Positions 46,001 through 52,991 of a stretch of DNA of 64,000 nt are shown in pieces (the stretch's first letter is position 1; the number at the start of each line of letters is the position of its first letter). This DNA comes from Christiangramia fulva (GTDB taxonomy: Bacteria; Bacteroidota; Bacteroidia; Flavobacteriales; Flavobacteriaceae), in assembly GCF_003024155.1 (NCBI RefSeq), contig NZ_CP028136.1, positions 2,914,001-2,978,000 of the forward strand. Reading direction: 5' to 3'. Made by a program: the position numbers and the translations under genes. Below the pieces are notes generated by a model. The model did no database searches. It was not told the origin of the DNA and saw only the letters and a list, made by a program, of their open reading frames with translations.

Positions 46001-47680
46001 AGCAGGATCATTACCGGCCAGGGTAAAGGCAGAATTATTACATTGAGACTGAGTATCACCAGCATCGGCAGTAGTTACTTGCTGATAGTTAGTAAGGGAA
46101 ACAGTATCTTCAGAAGAGCAATCACCGTTAGTGATGGTCCATTTCAATACAGCAGTTACACCGGCAGGAACAGTCACTGAAGAAGTAGAAGAAGAAGGAT
46201 CAGTAATGGTAGCGCTTCCGCTTACCACAGTCCACATACCAGTACCTACAGCAGGATCATTACCGGCCAGGGTAAAGGCAGAATCATTACATTGAGACTG
46301 AGTATCACCAGCATCGGCAGTAGTTGCTTGCTGATAGTTAGTAAGGGAAACAGTATCTTCAGAAGAGCAATCACCGTTAGTGATGGTCCATTTCAATACG
46401 GCAGTTACACCGGCAGGAACAGTTACTGAGGAATTGTAAGCGTTAGCATTGTTAATGGTAGCGCTTCCGCTTACCACAGTCCACATACCAGTACCTACAG
46501 CAGGATCATTACCGGCCAGGGTAAAGGCAGAATTATTACATTGAGACTGATCTGGACCTGCATTTGCAATTATTTCTTCATAATTTGTGATTACCACCTC
46601 GTCTGAAGAAGTACAATTATCTCCATATGTGATAGTCCATTTAAGTGTAGCAGTATTTCCTTCCTCAACAATTACTGAAGAGGTAGCTGAACCCGGAGTG
46701 GAAATAGTGGCAGAACCACTTACTAATGACCACATTCCAGTACCTTCTGTAGGAGTGTTTCCGGCTAAGGTAAAGGATGAGTTATCACAAGATTTTTGAT
46801 CAATACCAGCGCTTGCGGTTTGAGGTTCAAAAACTGAAACATTTTCTGTATAGATTTTGGTTATAAACTTGCCTATTTCGGTATTGAAATATCTAGAAGT
46901 AAGGGATACCTGGTAATCTCCCGCTGATTGGAAGTCGAATGATGGGTTTTCTTCAGTAGAAGTTCCTAATCCTCCAAAATCCCATGAAAATTCATAAGCC
47001 GTTGGATCACCTCCTGTTGTTTTATTATCAAAAGTAACAACGTAGCTATTACAATCTTGAGTATAATCAAAATTGGCTACTAAAGGGGTTCTAACGATAT
47101 AACCTTCAGGGTTACCATAACATTGAGAGTTTCTGGATTCCTTTTGACAAACACTATTGGTATTTGTTTGCCAGTTCATAAAAAAGTTTTTGATGGAAAT
47201 CTCATCTCCATAAGTCCAGGAGAAACTAGCAAGTTTTATTCTATAGCCCTTAGGAATTTGATTAAATTTCAAACTAGGATCAACATCATTAATACCATCA
47301 CCATCATCATCGAAATTCAAGCAATAACTTTTATCGCCATTAACAATAGGATTTCCATTGATAAATATGCTGAATTCTAAATATGGAGAATAACCATTGG
47401 TTGAATTACCACCAAAGGTGCCGTAAATATATCCATTTACGGTATCTCCAATTTGATAATTGCCATAAGGATCAAGCGGATCTCCATACGCATCTCCAAA
47501 AAAGAAATTCGATAGAGTAATATTCTGACTATTACACTGAGCATGGGTATTAGTTGAAAAACCCATACCTATGAACAAAATTAAAAATAGAAGCTTATAG
47601 GTTTTTATCCTGCCAATTGTGCTTCTAATAAATGAGAAAGTAGTTTTCCAAATCATATTAGTAATGTTTAGAATGTTCAA
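40055..47680 (-). CDS. Giant repeat adhesin with T9SS type B (gliding motility-associated) C-terminal domain
   Basis: A 2,541-residue secreted protein. A signal peptide ending THAQ near residue 48 is preceded by a long N-region; ATG at the ninth codon is an alternative start. A PKD-like domain lies near 200-290. Eight tandem repeats of about 83 residues follow (about 285-950; TLAGNDPAVGTGMWTVVSG is typical), then an Ig-like CHU domain, about nine repeats with the TWTATDCAGNETSFTQ type pattern, several HYR-type repeats (FPIGTTTVTWTVTDASGN), a SprB-like repeat near 2280-2360, and the C-terminal sorting domain (VVTPNGDMHNDTF, FNRWGAKVF, LPAGTYYYVVE). It is exported by T9SS and probably displayed on the surface for adhesion or gliding, like SprB. 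Confidence 0.93.
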   Translation of the reverse strand: MNILNITNMIWKTTFSFIRSTIGRIKTYKLLFLILFIGMGFSTNTHAQCNSQNITLSNFFFGDAYGDPLDPYGNYQIGDTVNGYIYGTFGGNSTNGYSPYLEFSIFINGNPIVNGDKSYCLNFDDDGDGINDVDPSLKFNQIPKGYRIKLASFSWTYGDEISIKNFFMNWQTNTNSVCQKESRNSQCYGNPEGYIVRTPLVANFDYTQDCNSYVVTFDNKTTGGDPTAYEFSWDFGGLGTSTEENPSFDFQSAGDYQVSLTSRYFNTEIGKFITKIYTENVSVFEPQTASAGIDQKSCDNSSFTLAGNTPTEGTGMWSLVSGSATISTPGSATSSVIVEEGNTATLKWTITYGDNCTSSDEVVITNYEEIIANAGPDQSQCNNSAFTLAGNDPAVGTGMWTVVSGSATINNANAYNSSVTVPAGVTAVLKWTITNGDCSSEDTVSLTNYQQATTADAGDTQSQCNDSAFTLAGNDPAVGTGMWTVVSGSATITDPSSSTSSVTVPAGVTAVLKWTITNGDCSSEDTVSLTNYQQVTTADAGDTQSQCNNSAFTLAGNDPAVGTGMWTVVSGSATINNANAYNSSVTVPAGVTAVLKWTITNGDCSSEDTVSITNYQQATTADAGDTQSKCNDSAFTLAGNDPAVGTGMWTVVSGNATINNANAYNSSVTVPAGVTAVLKWTITNGDCSSEDTVSITNYQQATTADAGDTQSKCNDSAFTLAGNDPAVGTGMWTVVSGNATINNANAYNSSVTVPAGVTAVLKWTITNGDCSSEDTVSLTNYQQVTTAAAGDDQSNCNDSSFTLAGNNPTVGTGAWSIVSGNATITDPSSATSSVTVAAGDTVELQWTITNGDCSSEDTVKLTNYQQATTAAAGDDQSNCDDSSFTLAGNSPTVGTGAWSIVSGNATITDPSSATSSVTVAAGDTVELQWTITNGDCSSSDTVKLTNNVLPDAPISGGDQSVCYIEGQSLTATASVPDGYTVFWFDSSTGGSPVTPTLSSVGSKTYYAAASNDATECISLTRTAVTLEILPEITLTAEANTVTCNGAKDGKITFDSNGTVTIYNSSNADVTSDNGSLPAGIYTVVATETEGNTDASCSKELEVEIKVRDNDSPVISVPESIDVEICEASGITAANARFPLDLDGSDNILDSFTATGYSASDDQTVESITYIDVVDESGCMPVVTRTFSAKDNCGAESTAVMTINLIDKTKPFFNEPLPTKEITVECTAIPDPAELTAADECAGTLEVAFTENKEDNGDGCGNTFTITRNWAAEDCSGNMVSFTQIINVIDTTAPVFDQKLPKADITASCDDVPAAMELTATDACEGFVNVVYNESKQDDDECATNYTLVRTWTATDCAGNEASFTQTVHVSDTTKPEFVGELPAAEFTVECDNIPAVGPLNATDNCSAEVSVNFSEAITGQDDECPNVYTITRTWTAADCAGNEISHTQVINVVDTQAPAFNEAIPANMTMECENLPEPPTITATDNCDSNAEVTYSETSTKENETDKEYVVTRTWTATDCAGNETTASQEITIANTGAPSFNENLPGDITVECDDVPEAPVITASDNCVDEVEVVFSEKITGQDDDCANVYTITRTWTATDEAGNETSHTQVINVIDTTAPQFDQELPETNITAECSSVPDADTLTATDNCSGSVDVDYSEDITGQDDDCANTYTITRTWTAADCAGNETSFTQVIEVIDTTAPTFDGELPSETLTAECDNVPAAMTLTASDNCAETAAVSFSDEITEKDSDADNNYIITRTWIAADCAGNETTFVQTVTVEDTTAPVITSCPEPVNVSADMGVCSASGVQLGMPTATDNCNSQVSITNNAPEVFPIGETTVTWTVSDNAGNSSTCTQVVTVIDDQNPVVETMQNITVNSDAGICGAVVEFGMVGATDNCELESVEVTAGYTSGSVFPIGTTTVTWTVTDASGNIATSSFTVTVEDNESPEISCPGDMTVSTEDGQNYAVVEFADATATDNCEVSVEQTGGPVSGSQFPIGTTVVTFTATDASGNTSECSFKVTVEDNENPTIDCPDNIDTNVDGGICGAAVEFTAPQGMDNSGNVTVEQTAGPASGEVFPVGTTTVTFTATDEAGNTAECSFTVTVKDDEAPVIEDKDDITVNVDPDTCGAVVEYTIPQATDNCAVDSVVLTEGMESGSEFPVGTTKVTYVTTDNAGNTASSSFNVTVIDNIAPTIQCPGDIDMEVARGTTTVVVEYTAVTTTDNCDGTTVEMTSGIASGGDFPLGTTKVTYTVTDAAGNTATCSFNVNVTEEALPPVPDAPEVTITQAICADPFGMITVTNIEEGITYSIDGENYQAEGIFTNLAPGPYQVTAKDEFGQVSEATTVTIEEPTAAVIETTTTDLCVEDASFNLFDLLLGEYDTTGTWIDTENTGALTTSFIDPSMLEVGTYTFEYQLEGNCPSTTQVTVSINDDCVVLPCTINDIRDGISKVVTPNGDMHNDTFVIQGNVDCGFIFDVKIFNRWGAKVFDAKNYQDNWNGYSEKSFTSSNQLPAGTYYYVVEVRNSEFKPITGYIYLGTK
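44850..46840 (-). repeat. Eight tandem 249-bp repeats in the adhesin gene
   Basis: A landmark sequence CCACATACC recurs at 45485, 45734, 45983, 46232 and 46481, exactly 249 bp apart, and those five units are nearly identical. Two more units (from about 44850) and the first one (to about 46840) are diverged. Each encodes about 83 residues. Variants differ mainly by block swaps between NNANAYNSS and TDPSSSTSS segments. Confidence 0.9.
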
Positions 47681-47689
47681 TTTTTTTAT

Positions 47690-47702
47690 ATCGTTCTACG
47701 AT
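47690..47702 (-). promoter_or_regulatory. Short palindrome just upstream of the adhesin operon
   Basis: ATCGT-TCT-ACGAT forms a perfect 5-bp-arm inverted repeat 10 bp before the start codon of the adhesin gene. It could be a leader hairpin affecting translation. Confidence 0.3.
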
Positions 47703-47759
47703 AATTTTTTTCTACAATTTGATCTTCCAGTTAAAGAAAAATCAATTTCCATCTGATTT

Positions 47760-47864
47760 GGGGTCTCAGTATTTTATTTTAAGGGTATAAACACCAGGTA
47801 AAAAATTGAGGGGTATTACCTTAAGAAGTTTTTGGGGGTGACTCTTATCGGTGTTCTGAGGGTA
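47760..47864 (-). promoter_or_regulatory. Five phased GGGT boxes upstream of the adhesin operon
   Basis: GGGGT/GGGT(A) boxes (ACCCC on the operon strand) have their T at 47764, 47786, 47814, 47839 and 47863, 22-28 bp apart, each next to an AT tract. They lie 80-185 bp before the adhesin start. They resemble repeated activator sites, but the binding protein is unknown. No clear Bacteroidetes promoter was found between them and the gene. Confidence 0.4.
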
Positions 47865-48264
47865 AAATTATTATAAAATCTCACTAAAAAAGAGGATCTT
47901 TAAATTATTAGATATAATGTAGATTATACTCGTTCAAATACACAATTTTCGGTATTTCAAAGTTTAAAAATGACCTAAAATTCCCTCGAAATTGTAAGAA
48001 TCTTGTAAGAATCGGGAAGAATTTCTAATGGAAAACCCTCCATTCTTGTCAATTTAAAAGTTTGAATAACAGCTCTTTCGGTTTTTAAGCATTCCTTCAA
48101 TTTGTATTAAAAACTAACCCCGGATGACAGGTAATTCTTCTTTTCCTTTATGTTTTTTTTAAGAGTTTCCGTTGAAAAATGACGGAAAAATTGGTAGTGA
48201 ATTAAATCCTAAATCTTTCTGCTTTTTTCGTGAAACTTGTAAATTGCGGTAAACTTCATTTTAA
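47865..48264. other. Remaining intergenic region between adhesin operon and pdxH
   Basis: No open frame or RNA gene is recognisable. An exact 11-bp tandem duplication TTGTAAGAATC lies at 47992-48002 and 48003-48013. The pdxH promoter should lie in the last 100 bp, but no good TTTG/TAnnTTTG pair is evident. Confidence 0.5.
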
Positions 48265-48909
48265 ATGGAAAACGATCTCAAGGCGTATCGCCGTTCTTAT
48301 GAAAAAGGAGAATTGCAGGAAGATGATTTACCTGATTCTCCCTATTTTCTTTTCCATTCCTGGTTCAATCTGGCCGATCTATCTGAAGATATTCAGGAAG
48401 CCAATGCCATGACACTTTCCACGGTTAGTGAACACGGGCATCCTAAATCGCGGGTGGTACTCCTGAAATCCTTTTCGGAAAAAGGTTTCAAATTTTTTAC
48501 AAATTACCATTCTGATAAAGGCCGGCACCTGGAAAACAATCCAAACTGCTGTATTTCCTTTTTTTGGCCGGAGCTCGAGAAACAGGTGATCATAGAAGGA
48601 GAGGCTGAAAAACTTCCGCAGGAAGAATCTGATGAATATTTTCAGATCCGTCCTAGAGGCAGTCAGCTTGGTGCTTTGGCTTCTTCACAAAGTTCTGTTA
48701 TCGAATCTAGACATGTGCTGGTCAAAAAATTAAACGAACTGGAAAAGAAATATAAAGACAAACCTATTCCCAGACCGGCGTATTGGGGAGGTTATATAAT
48801 TAAACCATTATGTTTTGAATTCTGGCAGGGAAGAAAGAACCGATTGCATGACCGCATAAGGTACAGATCTAATGAGGAAAAATGGATTGTTGAACGATTA
48901 TCACCTTAA
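48265..48909 (+). CDS. pdxH: Pyridoxamine 5'-phosphate oxidase
   Basis: A 214-residue FMN enzyme of standard length. Motifs: NAMTLSTVSEHGHPKSRVVLLK (first FMN segment), FTNYHSDKGRHLENNPNC, QIRPRGSQLGALASSQSSVI, and the C-terminal FEFWQGRKNRLHDRIRY, the family signature. It oxidises pyridoxamine or pyridoxine 5'-phosphate to PLP. It is the first gene of a run with sixA, ppk and ppx, with three bases to the next gene. Confidence 0.95.
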   Translation: MENDLKAYRRSYEKGELQEDDLPDSPYFLFHSWFNLADLSEDIQEANAMTLSTVSEHGHPKSRVVLLKSFSEKGFKFFTNYHSDKGRHLENNPNCCISFFWPELEKQVIIEGEAEKLPQEESDEYFQIRPRGSQLGALASSQSSVIESRHVLVKKLNELEKKYKDKPIPRPAYWGGYIIKPLCFEFWQGRKNRLHDRIRYRSNEEKWIVERLSP

Positions 48910-48912
48910 TTT

Positions 48913-49398
48913 ATGAAACGATTAGTTTTAGTAAGACATGGGAAATCTTCCTGGGAGGAAGAAGTTAATGATAAGCAAAGACCGTTGAAATCAAGGGCCT
49001 ATGATGATGCCGAAAAGGTGCTAAAAACCTTCCAGCATTTTTATAAATTTTCTGCTACCTGCTGGAGTAGTCCGGCGAAACGGGCTTTGGAAACAGCAAA
49101 AACCTTTAAAAAAGCTCTTGAAATTCCCGATGAAGATTTTAAGATAGTGGAGGAGCTATACACTTTTGACCGGGATGAACTGCTTAATGTGATCCAGTCC
49201 TGCCCGGATGATATTCATAAATTAATGGTCTTCGGCCATAATCCGGCAATAACCATGCTTGTTAATGAGTTAGGAGATAAAGAAATAGACAACCTTAGTA
49301 CTACAGGGCTGGTGGTGATAGATTTTGATACCGATTCCTGGAATTCTATAGAACAGGGCACCACCATACTAACTTTATTGCCTAAAAACCTTCGATAG
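48913..49398 (+). CDS. sixA: SixA-like histidine phosphatase
   Basis: A 161-residue member of the histidine phosphatase superfamily with the catalytic LVRHGKSSWEE at the N-terminus (RHG, His9), the second Arg in WSSPAKRALETA, and the late catalytic His in VFGHNPAITMLVNEL. SixA enzymes remove phosphate from phosphohistidine proteins; in this location, directly before polyphosphate kinase, the target could differ. It is translated from an ATG four bases after pdxH. Confidence 0.88.
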   Translation: MKRLVLVRHGKSSWEEEVNDKQRPLKSRAYDDAEKVLKTFQHFYKFSATCWSSPAKRALETAKTFKKALEIPDEDFKIVEELYTFDRDELLNVIQSCPDDIHKLMVFGHNPAITMLVNELGDKEIDNLSTTGLVVIDFDTDSWNSIEQGTTILTLLPKNLR

Positions 49399-49403
49399 AT
49401 TTA

Positions 49404-51506
49404 ATGCTGGAAAAACGATATACAAACAGAGAACTAAGCTGGCTGTCATTTAATGCGCGGGTTTTACAGGAAGCGGCAGATGAAAGCGTTCCACTTATAG
49501 AAAGGTTGAGATTCCTTGGAATATTTTCTAATAATTTAGATGAATTTTTTAAAGTGCGCTACGCGACGGTTAAGCGTATCGACCTGGCGGGAAAGACCGG
49601 AAAAAGCGCCTTAGGCGGAATTAAGGCCAGTAAACTTCTCGAAGAAATTACCAAAATAGTTATCGCCCAGCAGGCTGAAAGTCTAAAGATCCTGGATGAT
49701 ATTCAAACCCGGCTCATTGACCACGGGATCAATATTATAAAAGAAGATCAGGTAACCCCCAATCAGCAGGATTTTATAAAGAATTTTTTCCTTAGCAAGG
49801 TTAGCCCGGCTTTGGTAACCATTGTTCTTAATGATCTTTCTGAAATCCCTTCTTTAAAAGACAGTGCTGCCTACCTTGCTGTAAAGATGGTAATGAAAGA
49901 CCAAACCAAGCCACAGCAGGGAATTTCAAAAGTCCTTAAAAAACCGGTTAAGGAAAAGAAATATGTTTTGATCGAAATTCCCCGAAGCATCGAACGCTTT
50001 GTGGTGCTGCCTGAAGAAAACGGTCAGCAGTATATAATTCTTTTAGATGACCTTATTAGGTATAACCTGAAATCTATTTTCAATATTTTTCAATATGAAA
50101 GCCTTACGGCTCATATGATCAAGATCACACGGGATGCCGAACTTGACCTTGACAGCGACCTTAGTAAAAGCTTTATCGAAAAAATTTCTGATAGCGTTAA
50201 AGATCGTATTAAAGGTGATCCGGTACGTTTTGTCTATGATAAGAATATTGAGGAAGACACGCTTACCTATTTAATGAACAGAATGGGGATCGATTCAACT
50301 GATAGTATCATTCCCGGTGGCCGCTACCATAACCGGCGCGATTATATGGAATTCCCCAGCCTCGGTAGAGATGATCTTCAATATGAGGTAAGGGAACCGC
50401 TTCCTATTCCGGGACTCATTCTGCAATCAAGCGTCCTGGCAGGAATTGCCGAAAAAGATTATTTGCTATACACTCCATATCAGAGTTTCGCGTATGTGGT
50501 GAAATTTTTAAGGGAAGCGGCACTTGATCCAAAGGTGAAAACAATAAAAATTACCATTTACAGGCTGGCCAAAATCTCCCATATCGCCAGTTCACTTATT
50601 AATGCGGTAAAAAATGGTAAAAAGGTTACTGTACAAATAGAACTCCGTGCGCGATTTGATGAAGTGGCCAATATTAGATATGCTGAGCAGATGCAGGAAG
50701 AAGGGGTGAAGTTGATTTTTGGCGTTCCGGGTCTCAAGGTACATTGTAAGACCTGTGTGATCGAACGGGAAGAAGAAGGAAAGCTGAAGCGCTACGGATT
50801 TATTAGTACCGGGAATTTTAACGAAAGTACTTCCCGGGTTTATACAGATTATACGCTCTTTACGGCCGATGCGGCTATTCTCAAGGAACTGAATAAATTA
50901 TTCGATTTTTTCGAAACCAATTATAAGGTAAATAAATATAAACATCTTATAGTTTCTCCTCATTACACCAGGCATGCCATCTATAATTTAATTCAAAAGG
51001 AAATTGATAATTCCAGGAACGGTAAAGCCTGTGGTATCCGCTTAAAGTTGAATAGCCTAAGTGATTACGGTATCATTGACAAATTATATATGGCAAGCAA
51101 GGCAGGGGTTCCCATAAAATTGCTGGTTCGCGGAATATGCTGTCTTATTCCGGGAATAGAAGGCCTCAGCGAAAATATTGAAGCTATAAGTATAGTCGAT
51201 AAATTTCTGGAACATCCGCGGGTATTTATTTTTGAAAATGCAGGAGATCAGAAAGTCTATATTTCTTCTGCAGATTTTATGACCCGCAACCTCGATCAAA
51301 GGGTAGAAGTTTCCTGTCCCATTTATGATGAAGATATTAAGAAGGAGCTTATAGAAACTTTTGAAATAAGCTGGAATGATAATGTTAAGGCCAGGTATCA
51401 CCGCCCCGGAATGGAAAATCCGTACAGAAATACCGAAGGCACCAAAATTCGGTCACAAGTGGCTTTATATGATTATTATTTGAATAAAATTGATGTAAAC
51501 TCATGA
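49404..51506 (+). CDS. ppk: Polyphosphate kinase 1
   Basis: A 700-residue enzyme of normal PPK1 length. The N-terminal domain starts YTNRELSWLSFNARVLQEA; the catalytic core contains LKVHCKTCVIEREE with the phosphorylated histidine, and FISTGNFNESTSRVYTDYTL; SADFMTRNLDQRVEVSCPI is near the end. It polymerises the gamma-phosphate of ATP into polyphosphate reversibly at the membrane. Its stop overlaps the start of ppx by four bases (ATGA), so synthesis and degradation enzymes are translationally coupled. Confidence 0.95.
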   Translation: MLEKRYTNRELSWLSFNARVLQEAADESVPLIERLRFLGIFSNNLDEFFKVRYATVKRIDLAGKTGKSALGGIKASKLLEEITKIVIAQQAESLKILDDIQTRLIDHGINIIKEDQVTPNQQDFIKNFFLSKVSPALVTIVLNDLSEIPSLKDSAAYLAVKMVMKDQTKPQQGISKVLKKPVKEKKYVLIEIPRSIERFVVLPEENGQQYIILLDDLIRYNLKSIFNIFQYESLTAHMIKITRDAELDLDSDLSKSFIEKISDSVKDRIKGDPVRFVYDKNIEEDTLTYLMNRMGIDSTDSIIPGGRYHNRRDYMEFPSLGRDDLQYEVREPLPIPGLILQSSVLAGIAEKDYLLYTPYQSFAYVVKFLREAALDPKVKTIKITIYRLAKISHIASSLINAVKNGKKVTVQIELRARFDEVANIRYAEQMQEEGVKLIFGVPGLKVHCKTCVIEREEEGKLKRYGFISTGNFNESTSRVYTDYTLFTADAAILKELNKLFDFFETNYKVNKYKHLIVSPHYTRHAIYNLIQKEIDNSRNGKACGIRLKLNSLSDYGIIDKLYMASKAGVPIKLLVRGICCLIPGIEGLSENIEAISIVDKFLEHPRVFIFENAGDQKVYISSADFMTRNLDQRVEVSCPIYDEDIKKELIETFEISWNDNVKARYHRPGMENPYRNTEGTKIRSQVALYDYYLNKIDVNS

Positions 51507-52411
51507 TAAATCAAAAGATTTTTGCTGCAATCGATATAGGTTCCAATGCTGTGCGTTTATTGATCTCTACGATCACTGAAAAAAAAGGTGCGGAAACCAA
51601 TTTTCGCAAAACCTCTCTCGTTCGCGTTCCCATTCGCCTTGGAGCAGATGTTTTTCTGAAAAAGAAGGTTTCTGAAAAAAATACACAGCGTATGATCGAT
51701 ACCATGCAGGCTTTTGGTCTGTTAATGAAGTCACACGGAGTAGAAAAATATAAAGCTTGCGCTACCTCGGCAATGAGAGAGGCCGAAAACGGAGAGCAGA
51801 TCGCAAAACTCATCAAGGAAAAAACCGATATTCAAATTGAGATCATTGATGGCACGCATGAAGCCGCGATTATTGCAGCTACAGATCTGCATGCACTCAT
51901 TCAAAATGACAGTAATTACCTGTATGTTGATGTGGGTGGTGGAAGTACCGAGTACACTTTGTACAGTAACGGTGAAACTGTTGCCTCGCGTTCTTTTAAA
52001 GTAGGTACGGTTCGAATGATGGAAGACCTAGTGGAACATAAGACCTGGGAAGAAATGCAGAACTGGGTAAAAGAAACAACCAAAGATTACGAGAATATAG
52101 ATTTGATAGGTTCGGGTGGTAATATTAACAACATTTTTAAGACGAGCGGTAAAAATGAAGGAAAACCCTTAAGTCTAAAATACCTGAAAGATTATGATGA
52201 AAAGCTCAATTCTTATACCTACGAGGAAAGGATCACCGAGCTGGACCTGAAAAATGACCGGGCCGATGTGATCATTCCCGCATCTAAAATCTATCTCAAT
52301 TCCATGAAATGGGCAAAGGCCAATAGAATTTTCGTGCCCAAGATTGGACTTGCAGATGGAATTATAAAATCACTTTACAATACTTCCAAACGACGCAAAG
52401 ACAAGGTTTAG
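51503..52411 (+). CDS. ppx: Exopolyphosphatase, short Ppx/GppA family
   Basis: A 302-residue ASKHA-fold protein with the phosphate-1 loop AAIDIGSNAVRLLI, the phosphate-2 region YVDVGGGSTEYTLY (about 143-156) and IGSGGNINNIF. It hydrolyses terminal phosphates from polyphosphate or pppGpp. It has only the two-domain catalytic core and lacks the C-terminal HD-like domains of about 500-residue Ppx proteins. The gene overlaps ppk by four bases and its stop codon overlaps the convergent miaE stop. Confidence 0.9.
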   Translation: MINQKIFAAIDIGSNAVRLLISTITEKKGAETNFRKTSLVRVPIRLGADVFLKKKVSEKNTQRMIDTMQAFGLLMKSHGVEKYKACATSAMREAENGEQIAKLIKEKTDIQIEIIDGTHEAAIIAATDLHALIQNDSNYLYVDVGGGSTEYTLYSNGETVASRSFKVGTVRMMEDLVEHKTWEEMQNWVKETTKDYENIDLIGSGGNINNIFKTSGKNEGKPLSLKYLKDYDEKLNSYTYEERITELDLKNDRADVIIPASKIYLNSMKWAKANRIFVPKIGLADGIIKSLYNTSKRRKDKV

Positions 52412-52989
52412 CCGTGGATGCTCTCTTTTTTTCCGAGATCTTTCATCACTTCGGCTTCAAAATCCAGTAATTCCTCCCACTTTTTGTCAACTTCTTCGCG
52501 ATCACCATATTTTCTGGCAAATTTGAGGAACATGGTGTAATGATTGGCTTCACTAACCATGAGATCCCGGTAAAATTTAGCAAGTTCTTTATCTTCCAGT
52601 TTTTCTGAAAGCAACCTGAATCGCTCACAGCTGCGAGCTTCAATAAGTCCCGCAATTAGCAGCCGGTGAATGAGTTGAGTGTTTCTGCTGCCTCCTTTTG
52701 GAAAAAAATCTTTCAATTTTAAGACATATTCATCTTTTCGATCCCAGCCCATTTTTAATCCGCGCTCCAGAATTTTGTCATGAACCATCTTAAAATGGCC
52801 CATTTCTTCCCGTGCAAGGGCAGTCATAGCGGTAACCAGCTCAGGGTATTCGGGATAGGTAACAATAAGGGAAATAGCTGTGGAAGCCGCTTTTTGCTCA
52901 CAATAGGCATGATCCACGAGAATTTCTTCAAGGTTCTTTTCCGCAATATTAGCCCATCGCGGATCGGTGGGTAATTTTAGTCCTAACAT
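52408..52989 (-). CDS. miaE: tRNA-(ms2io6A)-hydroxylase (MiaE family)
   Basis: A 193-residue ferritin-like diiron protein. Metal-ligand motifs AREEMGHFKMVHDKIL and VSEANHYTMFLKFAR have the Glu-X-X-His patterns of the two iron sites. MiaE hydroxylates ms2i6A at position 37 of tRNA. The ATG at 52989 gives MLGLKLPTDPRW; a TTG two codons upstream is possible. It follows dnaX by two bases, so it is probably in the same transcript. Confidence 0.9.
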   Translation of the reverse strand: MLGLKLPTDPRWANIAEKNLEEILVDHAYCEQKAASTAISLIVTYPEYPELVTAMTALAREEMGHFKMVHDKILERGLKMGWDRKDEYVLKLKDFFPKGGSRNTQLIHRLLIAGLIEARSCERFRLLSEKLEDKELAKFYRDLMVSEANHYTMFLKFARKYGDREEVDKKWEELLDFEAEVMKDLGKKESIHG

Positions 52990-52991
52990 AA

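Noticed and set aside
44850..46840. Regularly spaced repeats as a CRISPR array
   Set aside because: The 249-bp units are wholly coding, contiguous and in frame with the adhesin gene; there are no short repeats with unique spacers and no cas genes.
40500..47380. Many long open frames on the plus strand opposite the adhesin gene
   Set aside because: They are shadows of the repetitive, Thr/Val/Ala-rich coding sequence and recur with its repeats; none has a known motif or a credible start.
48230..48412. Alternative frame overlapping the start of pdxH
   Set aside because: It is a different frame over the pdxH N-terminus and has no family signature, whereas the pdxH frame has full-length similarity by motif.
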